64,000 bases of DNA. Source: Cololabis saira (lineage: Eukaryota > Chordata > Actinopteri > Beloniformes > Belonidae). A program made the translations under genes and the position numbers. The stretch covers positions 13,083,125-13,147,124 of the forward strand of contig NC_084599.1 of assembly GCF_033807715.1 (NCBI RefSeq), written 5' to 3'. Positions 1 through 11,609 of this stretch are shown in pieces; within the stretch, counting starts at the first letter, position 1, and each line of letters opens with the position of its first letter. The notes under the pieces are model-generated. The model had not been told where the DNA came from and searched no databases. It saw only the letters and a program-made list of their open reading frames with translations.

Positions 1-2048
1 GGTCCAACTGATGGTTTTATTTTTTTTTACCTCATTTTCATGGTAGCAGTCCAGAGATGTGGAAATAAAAACAGCAAAAGACAAGCGAGAGATCAAGCAA
101 AGAAGCATGAAAGAGCGAAAGTGATTGAGAGGATAAAATCCTTGAATAGGCCTGAGTTTCAGGTTGACTATCAGATCAGATCTCTACACTAAGTAAATTA
201 AATAATAAAACAAAAAAGGGAAATATGTATTCCTTAAGATTAGCCCACTTTTTGATTCAAGACCTGTATCTTTATAGAAATAGATTTAAAAAGAAAAATC
301 AACATCACCCCTCCCTTCAGAAATATATCCTTATATAAACTAACTGTTACTGATTAATTGATACTGCCAGGACTATGGAAAAAAAAAGAAAGATAATTTC
401 ACTATTACCTCTTGCCAGAAATAACGACAGGAGGCAGAGAATAGCCTGTCATCCGCCCCTCTGGGGAACTGCTCTACTTAAACTTATCTTTTTTTTTTTT
501 TTTAAGTGTACACAGTCAGTGAAGTGAGGACAGAGATGGAAGTAAGCAAAGAGGGATAATAGGAAAGACAGAGCAAGACTATGAAAGACATAAAGGAAAG
601 GAGATGTGGAAAAATCTGAGAAAAAGAAGGGAGATAAAAGAGATGAAGATGTTGTGCTGCGTTCAGGTGAGTGATCACACCCTGGGTGTCACAGGCAGAG
701 ATCAGAGCCAACACGCCTGGGGGGACACTGCTGCTGCTAACACCAGCAGCCTTCAGGGGAGACCATAAACCTTCCTAACTCAAAGGAAATTTGCCCGGTA
801 AGGCCTTGGAGGATGAGGGAGGATGAAGTTCCCATTTACAGACCTCAGGAGGGAAGAAGCAAAATATAGAATGTATTGTCAGAATTGTAAAATGACTTCT
901 GAAAGATAGGAAGCCAGTTTTATTTTTTATTTGTTTAAGTAACAATAGAAAACTATGATTCCCTGGTATTGTTCTGCTGGTGTTTTAACACCCTGCATTT
1001 CTCCAGTTTTCACTGCACTGAAATAGCCGGCGTTTGTACGATACCATCAGCAGTGTGGCAGCTTGGCATCTTTTTCCTGGCCACCGGCTCCCTCCCGCAC
1101 AAAAACAGAAACGGACATTGAAGACAGAGCCAGCAAACACACACACACACACATGCGCACACCAGGCATCAGTGAGCAGAGTCAGCCTGTCAGAAGTGAA
1201 GGCTAGCAGAGCGATGTGAGGTGTTGTGACGCTTTACCTCATTACATTTTCCCTGGCCGTTATGATTGTAGCAGCACTTCTGTCAACCGAAGTGCACACC
1301 TGTCTGAAACACACACACACACACACGCACGCGCGCGCGCACGCACGCACGCACACGCACACGCACACACAAGCATAGTTCTACATCCACATTATTCACT
1401 GAGACAAATTTGTTGCTGCTTTTATGCTGCTTTGGGATTTTTTGGGGGGATTTTTTTTATTCTTCAAAACACACGCGTGAATCAGATTTTATAGACTTAC
1501 TTTTCCCATTTCTACAAGTAAAGCTGGTGCACCCATGGATGTGATTTGAATCCCAGTCAGCACACATGTCTTTACCCATCATTTTCAAGGTTTACTGTAA
1601 TTGTGGTTCCAGTCAAGTAAGCTCATCCGTAGATCTTAACCAAGTACTGTAAAGGAGATGAATTATTTTCACCAGGAACACGGGATAGAAAACTTTTCCC
1701 CAGTCTGTGGGTCCTCTGATAGGCTGATCAATGGTGCACTGAGCTCCCAGGGGTGCAGCACAGAGCCTTGGGCTGTACCAGAGCTGTTGTGTCATCTCCG
1801 TTTCCTCTTTTCCCTACTGATTCCAATTCCTTTGTAATCCACCCATGCCCCAGCACAATTTATTGCCCTGGAGTCTATATCACAACCTGAGCCCACACAA
1901 CCAACATAAACACTGAGATAAACACACAATCCCAGATGTTGGCAAACAGACTTGTACAGAATATTGACATACAGTATTTGTTGCGAATCCGCCTGTCCTA
2001 TCTAATACGTATACCCATTTTTTACCTGTTTAGGGCTTTTGAAGATCT
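1..2048. other. Intronic sequence, no gene seen
   Basis: I see no exon, long coding frame or intact mobile element here. It holds short A/T runs, a (CA)n stretch near 1137-1155 and a longer CA/CG tract at 1308-1371. It lies upstream of the neurocan EGF exon, so it is most likely intron. I looked for the first EGF exon of neurocan (a Cys-rich PC..GGTC pattern between splice sites) and did not find it. Confidence 0.5.
1308..1371. repeat. (CA)n / (CG)n microsatellite
   Basis: Alternating purine-pyrimidine tract running from CA repeats into CGCG and GCAC repeats. Such tracts can adopt Z-DNA. Open frames across it are artefacts of the repeat. Confidence 0.9.
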
Positions 2049-2180
2049 GCTGGAGCATATCCCAGCCCCCTTACACCCCGGATGGGTCACCAGTCCATCA
2101 CAGGGCTACATATAGACAAAAAACTACACAACTTACTCCTACAATTTAGGATCGGAACGTGCAAACTCAGATAGATATTA
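2049..2180 (+). repeat. SINE/LINE 3'-tail type interspersed repeat, degraded
   Basis: The run of phrases 'gggtcaccagtccatcacagg', 'acatatagacaaa', 'caatttagga' and 'cgtgcaaactcag' matches from memory the common teleost repeat that lies at the 3' end of L2-type LINEs and related SINEs. It is diverged and truncated. A related short fragment is at 4318-4380, and an opposite-strand piece is near 43500-43625. Confidence 0.55.
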
Positions 2181-2248
2181 GGTACTATAGGCATCTGTAA
2201 AGCCTATGCCTTGTGATCACTTGTTAATGTTAAAATGTTAATGGAGCT

Positions 2249-2586
2249 TTAAAGGAGCTTGAGACAGGATTTATGAAAAAAATTCGTATACGTTTTAAGT
2301 TTTCTAGTAATAATGTCAGATGAAGCGTTCCAAACCAAAAAGAATGAGCCCTCTAGCGTATCTCTCCTTTGCCTTGAACAGGCTGTGTGCTGCAAAATGT
2401 GCTGCAATTCTGGGCCCGAATTTCCCACGCTGTCCTGCGGATGTGATGTCACATGACGCTGCATGTGCGTTCTCCCCGTTCTCCCGTGCCGGCTTCGCTG
2501 TTGGCTGCAGTACCCCCAACGGCCGTCGTGGCGAAGGGTGGCGCTAGAGAGTCTCATTTCTTAAAAGGAGCCTCATGCTCCTTTAA
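2249..2586. mobile_element. TTAA-flanked miniature DNA transposon (piggyBac-type)
   Basis: The left end reads TTAAAGGAGCTTGAG and the right end, reverse-complemented, reads TTAAAGGAGCATGAG, so the ends are inverted repeats and each abuts a TTAA. At 338 bp with no transposase frame it is non-autonomous. TTAA duplication is the hallmark of piggyBac-superfamily insertion. The core is GC-rich compared with the flanks. Confidence 0.8.
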
Positions 2587-4317
2587 GTTGGTGTCTTCCG
2601 AAGAAAAATAAGTCTGAAATAAATCCAAAAAATAAACAGGGACAAGACAAGAGAGCAATTTGTTCCTCAGAAAAGCTCATCTGGCACTCACACATGTACG
2701 GAGTCACATATCAAGTGTTTGTTTGAACCTGTGAGTGTCCACTTTATGTGCAATGTCACCCGGTAACAAGAATACAAGTGTTTAATGATTCTGTCCTGCA
2801 GCCTCACACAAACTCCTTACAGACAATAGCGTATATGCTCTGGGGTAAAAAAGGAAAGCACACACACACAGACACACACATTTTATGCGTCCATATTCTC
2901 ACAAAGAATTACCGCCGCTAACACAACAGAACATGGTCCATTGAGCGTTCATGCTGTTTGGAAGAGCGGCCGTTCAATAGAAAGGTATCCATCTTTGTAG
3001 AAGGCCATGGAAATGTCAATGCCCCTCAGCAAACTAAAGGAAGTCAATCATCCGAGGAAAATGAAAACACAAAAAAAGCCTTTTCAGCGGGAACCTTTGT
3101 GTGACAAACATTTCCATTTCAAAGCCTTCATTTGGCAAGATGTCATGTCGATTCAATTTTACATAACAGTTTTGGTAGCAATTAAGGGAACGCAGAAAGG
3201 GTGGCCAGATCTGTCAGAGCTACGGACGGATGGGGTGGGGGGGCTGTGACACCGAGCCTGATTGCTAACTGTATGAGTCTCAGATGTAATTGGGAGGGTT
3301 TGTCTTGATGAATATGTTTTCGCCGGGACCCTTGCCAAGAAAAATCCTCCTCTTTGGTATTAATGTCATCTGTTTATGCCCACCATAGCACCTTGTCAGA
3401 TGTGAGGTCTTCGGGTGGCATTTACCGGTTCAAAGGTTCTCTGTGTAATTGATCAGGCTGCTGTTTGATCTGTACTGCTGGCATTTAGTCCCATGCAGGA
3501 AAAAAATGAAAACGTTTTCCCATCTGTCTGGCTTTCAAATACACGTGATTGCAACCAACGGAGGTTATTATTACATAATACATGAAACGCTCTCCTACGC
3601 CGCTCGATTGTGGAATCAGCATCACCAATTAGTCTAACATACATGTTTTTGAAGCAGGAACCAAATAGCTGTGAGGCAACAGGGCTAACCCCCATGCTGC
3701 GCTGTTTATATTATAGTTCAGGAAATTCCTTAGTTACCGATTGATGATAGTGCCAAAAAGCTGCTGCTGAAACTGGCACAACTAGTTCCGATACAAATAT
3801 AAGCCAGGGATATATGAAATTAAAAAAAATGATGTAGTGAAGTTGTGTTAAAGCCAGTTAATTCCAGGACTTAACATGCTTCACGTGCTTCCCTCATTGA
3901 TTTGTTTTACGTGATGCTTTACTCATTATTTGGAGTATTGGGAGAGCAAAACAGAACATTTTCAATAACACAGTCCACCAGATGACCAACAAGAGTCATT
4001 TAATTACAAAAAAAAGAGAAATGATTAAATAGGAAATCTTCTTGCATAAAAAAGTGAGCTCTGATTAAAAGCAGGTATCTAAAAGCTATAAAATTAATTT
4101 TAGAGTGCTATAAGGCTCAATTGTAGGGCTTACACTTTTTAATATCTATTCTGTCACTTGGCATCAATTTACACATCACACACTGTCATGTTTACTGTTG
4201 ACCCAGGAAACCCAGATCATTGTTTTAACACTGTCTTCATTATAAAGTATTAGATAGCGGAACATGTTTTGATAACTCACTCAGGACAAATTGAAGTATT
4301 TGATGCTGGCAGTGGGG
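2587..4317. other. Intronic sequence, no gene seen
   Basis: No exon with splice borders, RNA gene or mobile element with clear ends was recognised. There is a short CA stretch around 2861-2880. The small open frames near 3007-3249 and 3449-3695 look like chance. Confidence 0.45.
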
Positions 4318-4380
4318 CCCAGCTGACTTTGACTTGAGAGGCGGAGTACACCCTGAAAAGGTCACCGGTCCATCACAGTT
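4318..4380 (+). repeat. Fragment of the same tail repeat as at 2049-2180
   Basis: The phrases 'gagtacaccctgaaaaggtca' and 'ccggtccatcacag' match the 5' part of the common teleost tail repeat (in intact copies an 'acaccctggacaggtcgccag' type string). The piece is about 60 bp and breaks off into a different repeat at about 4385. Confidence 0.45.
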
Positions 4381-4384
4381 AACA

Positions 4385-4870
4385 GTCTATTACATTGTTG
4401 TAGAGGAATTTTGGTCCATTCTTCTTTCCAACCTTGGTTTAGTTCAATTAGGTTTTCCAGACATGTTTTCATCTTTTAGAGTCTCACTAAACTTTTTACT
4501 TGGATTAAGCTTGGCACTTTGACCTGACTCCTTGATTCTTTTCTTTTCCAGCCATTCTGTAGGTTTACTGTCGTACTTGGGTTCATTGCACTGTTACATG
4601 AAACAATGTTGGCCAAGCTTTTAAATCAGACAGATGGTCTCATCTGAAAACCTATAATGCTGTCGTATACAGAGGAGTTCATGGTTGTCTCAGTCACTGC
4701 TCGGTGACGAGGTCCTGTGGCCCCAGAACAAACCCAAATCATCTCCCCTCCACCACCGTGCTTGACTGTGTTTCATGTTTGCCAGATGTGGTGCTCTGCA
4801 TCATGGCCAAACATTTCCACTTGGTCTCATTTGGTAAAAGAACACAGTTCCAGAAGCGCCGGGGTTTGTT
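4385..4870. repeat. Degraded interspersed repeat, about 480 bp
   Basis: Phrases such as 'gaggaattttggtccattct', 'ttttccagccattctgtagg' and 'ccaccaccgtgcttgactgtg' recall a repeat very common in teleost introns. It is non-coding here. I cannot assign a superfamily from sequence alone; Tc1-related or LINE-related are both possible. Weaker pieces with similar wording occur near 35930-36080 and 45595-45790. Confidence 0.4.
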
Positions 4871-4922
4871 CGTATAACGTTACGATCCGTCCCATAGGGC
4901 AATTATGTAAATTGGAGACTAA

Positions 4923-6105
4923 GGGCCCGATTTACTAAGATCCTAAATAAAGAGTACTAAATTGCGTGTGCACTGAAAAAGTTTGCGCGTGCTGTTGTTG
5001 TGTGTTTTGCGGGTGATCAACTAAGATTGCGTGCGCAATTGATAACAGGTGCAAACCTCAGTATTTAAATGAGGTGTTGCGCGTCTTACGGTTTGCGGCG
5101 CAAACTTTGCGCCATGGAGAGTGGATGGAAAGCAGGATATAGTTGCAAGCGCAAAATTAAATTTGACGAGTTGGAGTTATAGAGATATTAGTGGAAGAGG
5201 CAAATTGTTGTGCCGTATTCAGCACCCCTGCCGTGAAAAGCATTCCCTCTTATATTCAATGATAAGTAGACCAAGAAAAAAAACAACACACTTCACACAA
5301 CACTTCAATATATTTATATATACACACTCACACAAACACATACTTAGGAGTTTATATTATATATATTTACAAATATTATGGAAGAAAACACAGTAAGCAG
5401 GCTATTAATTAATGACATCAATAACCATTCACCCGATTTTTTTTTTTTTACCCGAATCCATGAGCACATTTAAACATGAATCATTAACACAAAACTGGAC
5501 GCTAAACAGAACATGGACAACAGAACACGGAATGAGAATATCATTTTTGTCAGACGAGGGGGTGCTTTTCACGGCAGGGGTGCTGAATACTGCACAACAC
5601 CGGGGTATGACTGCAGAACAAGTATAGGCGCACAATGAGAAACACTTTTTTCTCCATGAAAACACGTGATTTATTTATTATCACAAATAAAAAAATGAAT
5701 GTGCCTCCTGTGCCAACCTTTTGCTGAATAATACTCGATTTAACATTCAAATAAAATATTTCTCCTTTTGCATGTGGAGATTAGCACCTTCCTTTCGAAC
5801 GTATTAAATACAGACGCAATCACAATCCCCGCAAAAACTTTCAGGCTTGGTAAATCTCATTGCGCGTGGTAAATGGAGCAATTTGCATCTTTCCCTCCCA
5901 GTAGTTAGCGATTTCTGCCGGGTACGCCCCATATTGATTATTCATCAGGGCAAAAGTACTAAATGAATTGCGTGTGCTATTTTGCGCATTTGAGAGACGC
6001 AGTCCTCTTTGCACGCTGTTAGTAGATCAGCTGGCACTTTGGTTTGCGGGTGCTGTCAAGTTTGCACACGTTTTTACACACGCAAACCTTTAGTAAATCG
6101 GGCCC
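4923..6105. mobile_element. PIF/Harbinger-like non-autonomous element with TAA TSD
   Basis: The left terminus GGGCCCGATTTACTAA and the right terminus (reverse complement GGGCCCGATTTACTAA) form a 16-bp perfect inverted repeat, flanked on both sides by TAA. Three-base TWA duplication is typical of PIF/Harbinger elements. The ends stay partly complementary for about 100 bp and are rich in TTTGCGNGTG motifs. The interior has no DDE transposase but carries what looks like a broken N-terminus of a MYB-like Harbinger protein. Confidence 0.8.
5114..5250 (+). pseudogene. MYB-like Harbinger protein remnant, partly inverted-duplicated
   Basis: From the ATG at 5114 the frame reads a Lys/Arg-rich start followed by KRKIKFDELEL, then a stop. 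In the next frame it continues EILVEEAN and a CCAVFSTPAVKS segment. This order (basic stretch, KF.ELE.LV.E) resembles the N-terminal helix of the MYB/SANT-like accessory protein of Harbinger transposons. A near copy of the CCAVFSTPAVKS segment lies inverted at 5557-5592 on the minus strand. The match is by eye only, and the remnant is clearly non-functional because of the stop, the frame change and the truncation. Confidence 0.45.
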
Positions 6106-6108
6106 TAA

Positions 6109-7896
6109 ATACATACATGCAAAATGTTGTTTTTGTTTTTATTTTGTTTTTTTCTAATTGAAATAGACAAATGTTAAGAGTACTATAAAACCAGTGCCAA
6201 AAACCACACAGCCAACAGCAGCAACTTCATCCACATTGTTCCAGGTGCAGCCTCTATGACTTTCAGACATGCTCATGCACTGTATGAGTCCAGCACAGCC
6301 ACCGTAAAGACACTGGGGATGTGGAGGGACCGAACAGCAACTTCACCAACCTAAGCTATGATATTCTTTCTAAAGACAAGAGGCTTTCTTCTTACTCTCT
6401 TTTTAGTTGGAATGTCACAAACTTAACATTTGACATGCTAACTCGCGGAGTCTAAATGTCACGTTTGGTTCGTTGCAGTTTCTCTGAGCGGTACATGATC
6501 TGAACTTGGAACATCCACTTCTGGGAAGACTGGCAGCTGCCGAGGATGTTTTCCATTTGTAAATGATCTTTCTCAACAGAGAATGATGGACTCCAAATTG
6601 TTTACAACCATGTCTTTTGCGCTTCCCAGATCCACATGTAAAACTTTAGATTTGAAGATGGTTTATTTGTCACAGTAGTTGTTGCGGTATGAACACTTGA
6701 TAGGATGACAAGTAAAAAAGCAGGAAGAAAAGATTTGACCCTTGCAGCTGCACTGCTTTGCATTAACAGTATTTCATAGAAGTGAATGAGATCCATTTTA
6801 TAAATCCATTCCTGAATAGCAACTTCCTGGGCTTTTTTACCCTTGATTTTCATATTGTGGCAGAGTTGCTAAAATAAAAAAGTTATAATGGTATGTTTTA
6901 TTTCTTGCTACCGGCTGCTCAAATATCAATTCGCTTCTACAAGGCTTTATTGCCCCCTGAGCAGATTCACTTAGACTTTTCCTAGTTAAACCTGCAAGGA
7001 TTCATGGGCGTGAAATTGTTCATTGTTAACAAGAAAGAACTGTATACTTTTTATTTGGCTTCAACATTTACAAGAATTATATTTGAGAATTGAAAGCATA
7101 AAATTACTTTTGAAAAAATGGTAAAAGGCCCCGACGGATGGTACAGAAAAAAGGAAAGAAAAAGAAATGAAAACATCAGTGAGGCTGGGCTGGATCAGGA
7201 TTTATCTTGAACTGGTCGTAGTTCTGGTTGAGTTAACAGCTTATGAAAATGTATCTTGATGTATTGAACTCAGAAATAGTCTAATAAGTGATATGGTAGG
7301 CCGTTACCACAAGGCCTTTGCCCATCCGATTTCTCTGTCTGTTTCTTTCCCTTCTTGTGTTATATTTCATCTCATTTCAATTATTCAAACCATGGTTAAA
7401 GAGGCTACAGAAGATTACATATCTATTTGCAATCATGTATGTCCATGCAATCATCAATCACATCAGCTTTTCAAAATCATGCATCCTTTCTCCCCAGAGA
7501 TTTCCTGTTGGAAGTTTGGCTGAAAGAGAAATCAGGAGAAGTTAACTTGTTTGCTGCTCGCAGATTTCACCACAGGGGCCAGCATCTGATTATCCCCCCA
7601 TCCATTTTTCTGCCAGCACATAAGTGGAGTACCACTATCCGTGACTCCCTGGAGACTATGCCGATGGCCAGGGCTGGCTGGGTCATACTGGGCTGTGCGC
7701 CAGATGCACAGAAAAGAAGTACAAATATGCACACGCTGCCACCTGCTTAAGTCAGATGGTCTTCCCGTGGGGGTCAACCAGGCAGAGCACCCGCTGGGAA
7801 AACTTTAAGGTGACAGGCCGATGGGGCCCGCTGCACTCTGGTCCCCAACACACCGGTTTATGAGGGGAACTAATAACCCAGTGTAAACCAGATGCC
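6109..7896. other. Intronic sequence, no gene seen
   Basis: AT-rich DNA without recognised exons or elements with clear ends. Overlapping small open frames around 7293-7777 on both strands show no protein family signature and lack splice-bordered organisation. Confidence 0.45.
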
Positions 7897-8720
7897 TTAA
7901 AGGTATTGTGACATCATTTTTAACATGCTTTTAACACTATTAAAAGTCTTGGCCAACATCCCTCAAATGTGTCTAAAAGAGTGTAACAAGAAAAACTTCA
8001 CTCTAGTACTCCATTCCTGGCTTTTTATTACAGTGTTTTTTTGCGCCGTGAAAAACGCTTCCTTTTCCCCCTTTCCTGTCAATCATTGCTCCGCTCCTCC
8101 TCCAAACCTCCTCCTCCTCCAGCCATACGCTCACAGCGGCGTCGGAGAGTTAAGCCGGGAGCGACAGGCGAAGCATGCACGGAAAAGCAGCAGGGCGAAC
8201 CACAGCAAACAATCATAAAAATAAAGGCATGCAAGCAGCAGTGTCCCCTTATCTTAAGTCCAGTCAGTGGCCGCGGGTCTTCTTAGCAGTTGTCCTCCGG
8301 TGATTAGAACAGAAGAGGCTCTAAACAGCTCCGTGTTAAGCCTGATTTATGGTTCCGCGTTAAATCGACGCAGAGCCTACGCCGTAGGGTTCAGCGTACG
8401 GTGCGCGTCGCCGCGTAACCCTACGCCGTAAGCTCTGCGTCGGTGTAACGCGGAACCATAAATCAGCCTTTATGGTGCGCTGGAGAGGAGAGGAGGCAGG
8501 GAGCCGGGTGGAGGGGGCGGTGATTTAGCGGGTCGTTACGTAACGACCTGCCAGCAAACCACATGCGCCGTTTTTGCATAGTTATGCGGAAAATCCCAGA
8601 AAGCACACAATACACTGAATGTTAAAAGTTTGTTGTTTTTTGGGTGTAATTGATGTCAAGACACCCAACAAAACACAAAAAATCAAGAAAAATGTGTTTT
8701 TCATGTCACAATACCTTTAA
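7897..8720. mobile_element. TTAA-flanked piggyBac-type element, shorter copy
   Basis: Begins TTAAAGGTATTGTGACAT and ends ATGTCACAATACCTTTAA, giving perfect 18-bp inverted termini that include the TTAA duplication. It is a copy of the element at 33496-34467, from which it differs mainly by lacking about 150 bp of GC-rich core (between 8119 and 8135 here). No transposase frame is seen. The 3' half carries the palindromic CTACGCCGTAGG module. The interior from about 8040 is CpG-rich, which is unusual against the AT-rich intron. Confidence 0.85.
8338..8471. repeat. GC-rich palindromic module nested in the TTAA element
   Basis: Inverted repeat of about 134 bp. Both arms start with an (A)GGCTGATTTATGGTTCCGC-type end and run inward through CTACGCCGTAG and GCGTCGCCGCG motifs. 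It would fold into a long hairpin. Related modules are at 23186-23276, 23405-23527, 34084-34219, 35472-35567, 50306-50387 and 50511-50633, all inside other transposons. Confidence 0.85.
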
Positions 8721-10649
8721 AGGTTGTCTTGACTATGTAGTGCATATTGCAAGTAAGCTAGTTAATAAAAATAAGTACGCTAGAATCATTCATATCCTTT
8801 GACCATAACAGTCTGTATCTCCGTCCTCCATGTTGTCCCAATCATTACATTAAGGAGTGCGGTGAGACAGGAGATTAAGTCTGAAAATGAGCGTGGTAAC
8901 TTTGATCCACCAGCATCTCTCATGAAACGAAACAAGAAGCCAGTAAATACAGTAACTGAACTCTGTGAGCAACTCAAGACATCGACAACTTTAACCTACA
9001 GTATAATAGTCACACCAGCATGTACACTGTAGTTCCCGATCATGTTCTCATTTCCAGGCTCACTCACTTTCTTTCATCAGTTTCATTTTGTTGGAGAGTA
9101 GTGTGCGTGTTTAGTCTTGGATTTGAATTTTACTTTAGTTTTTCTCCTACGTTTTATACACTGTGCCAAAATATTTAGCAACATGTGACACTTTTGTCCA
9201 ATATATTGTGACCTTGGAAAGGTTCATACCTAACAGAATAACAAGTCTAAACTGTAGATGTTTACAAACATTTAGTTAATCCTTATGATTAAAAAAATAG
9301 ATTTCTTTTGTTTTAAACTGGATCTGACCATTTTGTAAAAAAGACCACTGTCGTGTATGAATTTTTCCAGCTTCATCTTTTTGTCGATGATCTTAAAAGT
9401 GTGTCTTCAGTGGGAGCTTTACTAAATCCAGCGTTACAAGAAACCAGGTGCCCTTGGTCCCTGTGTGACAGGGTTTAATAATAGCAAACAAGTTTAGATT
9501 TTTTGTTTTTTTTTAAACAGCTGCCCTGCCGACCTGCAAATGTATTATGCTTCATTCATTAGCTGAATCTTCACAGATGTCAAAGTTCTGTAAAGGCTCG
9601 TAATTTACATTGTTTGCATTGTTGTTTGCACTGAAAGACAACTCATATATATTTCTAGCTGCTGTAATTAGAAAAACTGAGCTGGCCTTAGTTGTAGTGA
9701 TATATACAGTAAGTCCCCTCTTTAACTTTGTGTTTTCATCAAACAGTATACATCTGATGTCTCTATGTCACGTCAAGTATTTTATGAATTAATGAACGAA
9801 TGCATTAAGCACATAAATGATAATCACACAGGAAAAAAAGTCTAATTTCTGCTGTCCTTAACGTGGACCAACCAGTCACTTGATGTCAGATTGTCTGAAA
9901 CATAAAGCTCATGTCTGTGGTGTAGAAACTGTTTAATCTTTGGCTGTCTGCTTTGTTATTTTATTCTCTTTATTTCTCCACCCTGACATGAGTCAGACGG
10001 GCAGAGACAGTTACACATGATATCCTTTTCAAGACTAAATCAAGCATACCAATCCGACCCCTCTGGCAGAGTCTCCTGCTGCAGCATCATATTCAGCTTT
10101 TGATATCAGCCTGCCTAAAGTGAGGCACCAACAATGAACCCATCATGCCATTTTCAGTAAACAAACTTATGCCTGGAGGCCTGCTGCCTGCAAAGTCACT
10201 GAAATCCTGCCCCAAAACTTGCCAACTTCGTAGCCTTGCAGTACCCTATCACCTCTCCTCTGTCTTTCTTCACCCACCCGTGTTTTTTCATCACATTGCC
10301 CTGTAACTGTTCTCCATCATGTTTTTGTGCATCTCCTTATTCCTGTATCTTCTATCAGTCTTCAGACTGTCTCTCCCCTCCCCCATGACCTCTTGGCACG
10401 GCCGCCGGGACTCTCAGTAGTTGTGATGGCAGAGAGTTGTACGATACCAGCTGCAGTTTTAATGATTTTAGCTCCAGGCCCAGATCAGCCTACGATATAC
10501 AGTAACCATTTCTCAACAGAGGAGAACAGAGACCCTTCTGTGGAATATGTGTGAATGTGCACGCAGATATCTAAACTGAATATTCGAGGTAAGGGATTGT
10601 TGTGGAATATTCATCTGTTCAAGACGGTCTACGTCATTTAATGTTCATT
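8721..10649. other. Intronic sequence, no gene seen
   Basis: No splice-bordered coding segment or complete mobile element recognised. The open frame at 8799-9032 has no family features I can name. Confidence 0.45.
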
Positions 10650-10852
10650 TCTCTGCCTCTTTCTGTTGTTTCTTTTTTTTCTTTATTTCTTACCTCTGCT
10701 GTTTTTAAATGTTTTTTGATGTTTTTAAATGTTTTTTGATGTTTTTAAATGTGTTCTGCTGGTTTTATTTTTTAACGTGTTGTGTACGGCGACCTTGAGT
10801 GCCAAAAAAGGCGCCTTTGAATAACATTTATTATTATTATTATTAATACTGC
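10650..10852 (+). repeat. LINE 3' end with (ATT)n tail
   Basis: Three near-perfect repeats of TTTTTAAATGTTTTTTGATG are followed by 'gtgtacggcgaccttgagtg', then 'ggcgcctttgaataa' and an (ATT)n tail. That order resembles the 3' untranslated end of fish non-LTR retrotransposons (a 'ttgtacagcgctttgag...ggcgctatataaa' type tail ending in a short tandem). Only the end is present, as expected for a 5'-truncated insertion. Confidence 0.6.
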
Positions 10853-11263
10853 AGATAATGACATGGATCTGCAAATATGCCTTGATGCTATTATCAATAT
10901 GACTGATACATTTGAGTTGGTACAATTTGTTGAGGACGGAAGCTCATATTCAACTCAGTGTTTTCTCCCTCTCTAATCTCCATGTTTGTCTTTCTATCTA
11001 CTTTCACTCCACTGCATATATGCACCTCCTCATTCGTGCTGCACAGGTTCGACAGCAGACCTGCAGCACGTCCTGCAGACACATTGCAATTAGCATCATG
11101 CGCCTCAATGCATCCCGAAACGCTCAGTGATGAAGTTCAATCAATTCACCTTAATTATAACTTTCACAGAAACACCTCTAATCTCTGAAAAACTTTGATC
11201 TCCCAGGGTTTTTTTAAGTAACAAGCTGTGGCAGGCAGCTTAAAAATTAGCTGTTTGGAAAGT

Positions 11264-11316
11264 GGTGTGTGTGTGTGCGTGTGCGTGTGTGCGTGTGCGT
11301 GCGCGTGTGTGTGTGT
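11264..11316 (+). repeat. (TG)n / (TGCG) tract upstream of the EGF exon
   Basis: TG repeat with interspersed CG, 53 bp, ending 46 bp before the EGF exon acceptor. In the sense transcript it is a UG-rich tract, a known type of binding site for TDP-43 and CELF splicing regulators. A longer TG tract lies just downstream of the same exon. Confidence 0.9.
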
Positions 11317-11362
11317 TATCAATCTTGGCTCACACATCCCTTTCTTCGCTGTGTCCCTGCAG

Positions 11363-11476
11363 ACATTGATGACTGCCAGTCCAATCCGTGCCAGAATGGA
11401 GGAACCTGCATCGATGAGATCAACTCCTTTGTGTGTCTTTGTCTACCGAGCTACGGTGGAGCTACTTGTGAAAAAG
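11363..11476 (+). CDS. ncan: Neurocan exon: second (calcium-binding type) EGF domain
   Basis: Internal exon of 114 bp (38 codons) between a 'gtccctgcag' acceptor and a 'gtaaca' donor, phase 1 at both ends. It encodes one EGF-like domain, starting DIDDC and ending SYGGATCEK, with six cysteines spaced as in EGF repeats (C-x4-C-x5-C-x8-C-x1-C-x8-C). The DIDD start and the I/V-x-SFxCxC centre fit the calcium-binding class. The LCLPSYGG string is a lectican hallmark, and the sequence is closest to the EGF that precedes the lectin domain in neurocan. In lecticans this part of the C-terminal globular domain (G3) sits in extracellular matrix. Because both borders are phase 1 the exon can be skipped without breaking the frame, which is notable given the TG tracts on both sides. 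Versican and aggrecan are less good matches. Confidence 0.93.
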
Positions 11477-11521
11477 GTAACAACACAGGAGAAAAACACT
11501 GCTTTCTCATTTTAGTCTACG

Positions 11522-11524
<3 letters not shown>

Positions 11525-11595
<71 letters not shown>

Positions 11596-11609
11596 GCGTG
11601 TGTGTGTGT
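11525..11609 (+). repeat. (GT)n microsatellite downstream of the EGF exon
   Basis: About 85 bp of nearly pure GT starting 48 bp after the EGF exon donor. Together with the tract at 11264-11316 it brackets the exon with UG repeats in the pre-mRNA. Long frames on either strand through it are repeat artefacts. Confidence 0.95.

Noticed and set aside
1..11362. First EGF exon or chondroitin sulfate attachment exon of neurocan
   Set aside because: I searched by eye for a Cys-rich EGF pattern or Ser/Thr/Pro-rich coding block with splice borders and found none; these exons are probably upstream of the window.
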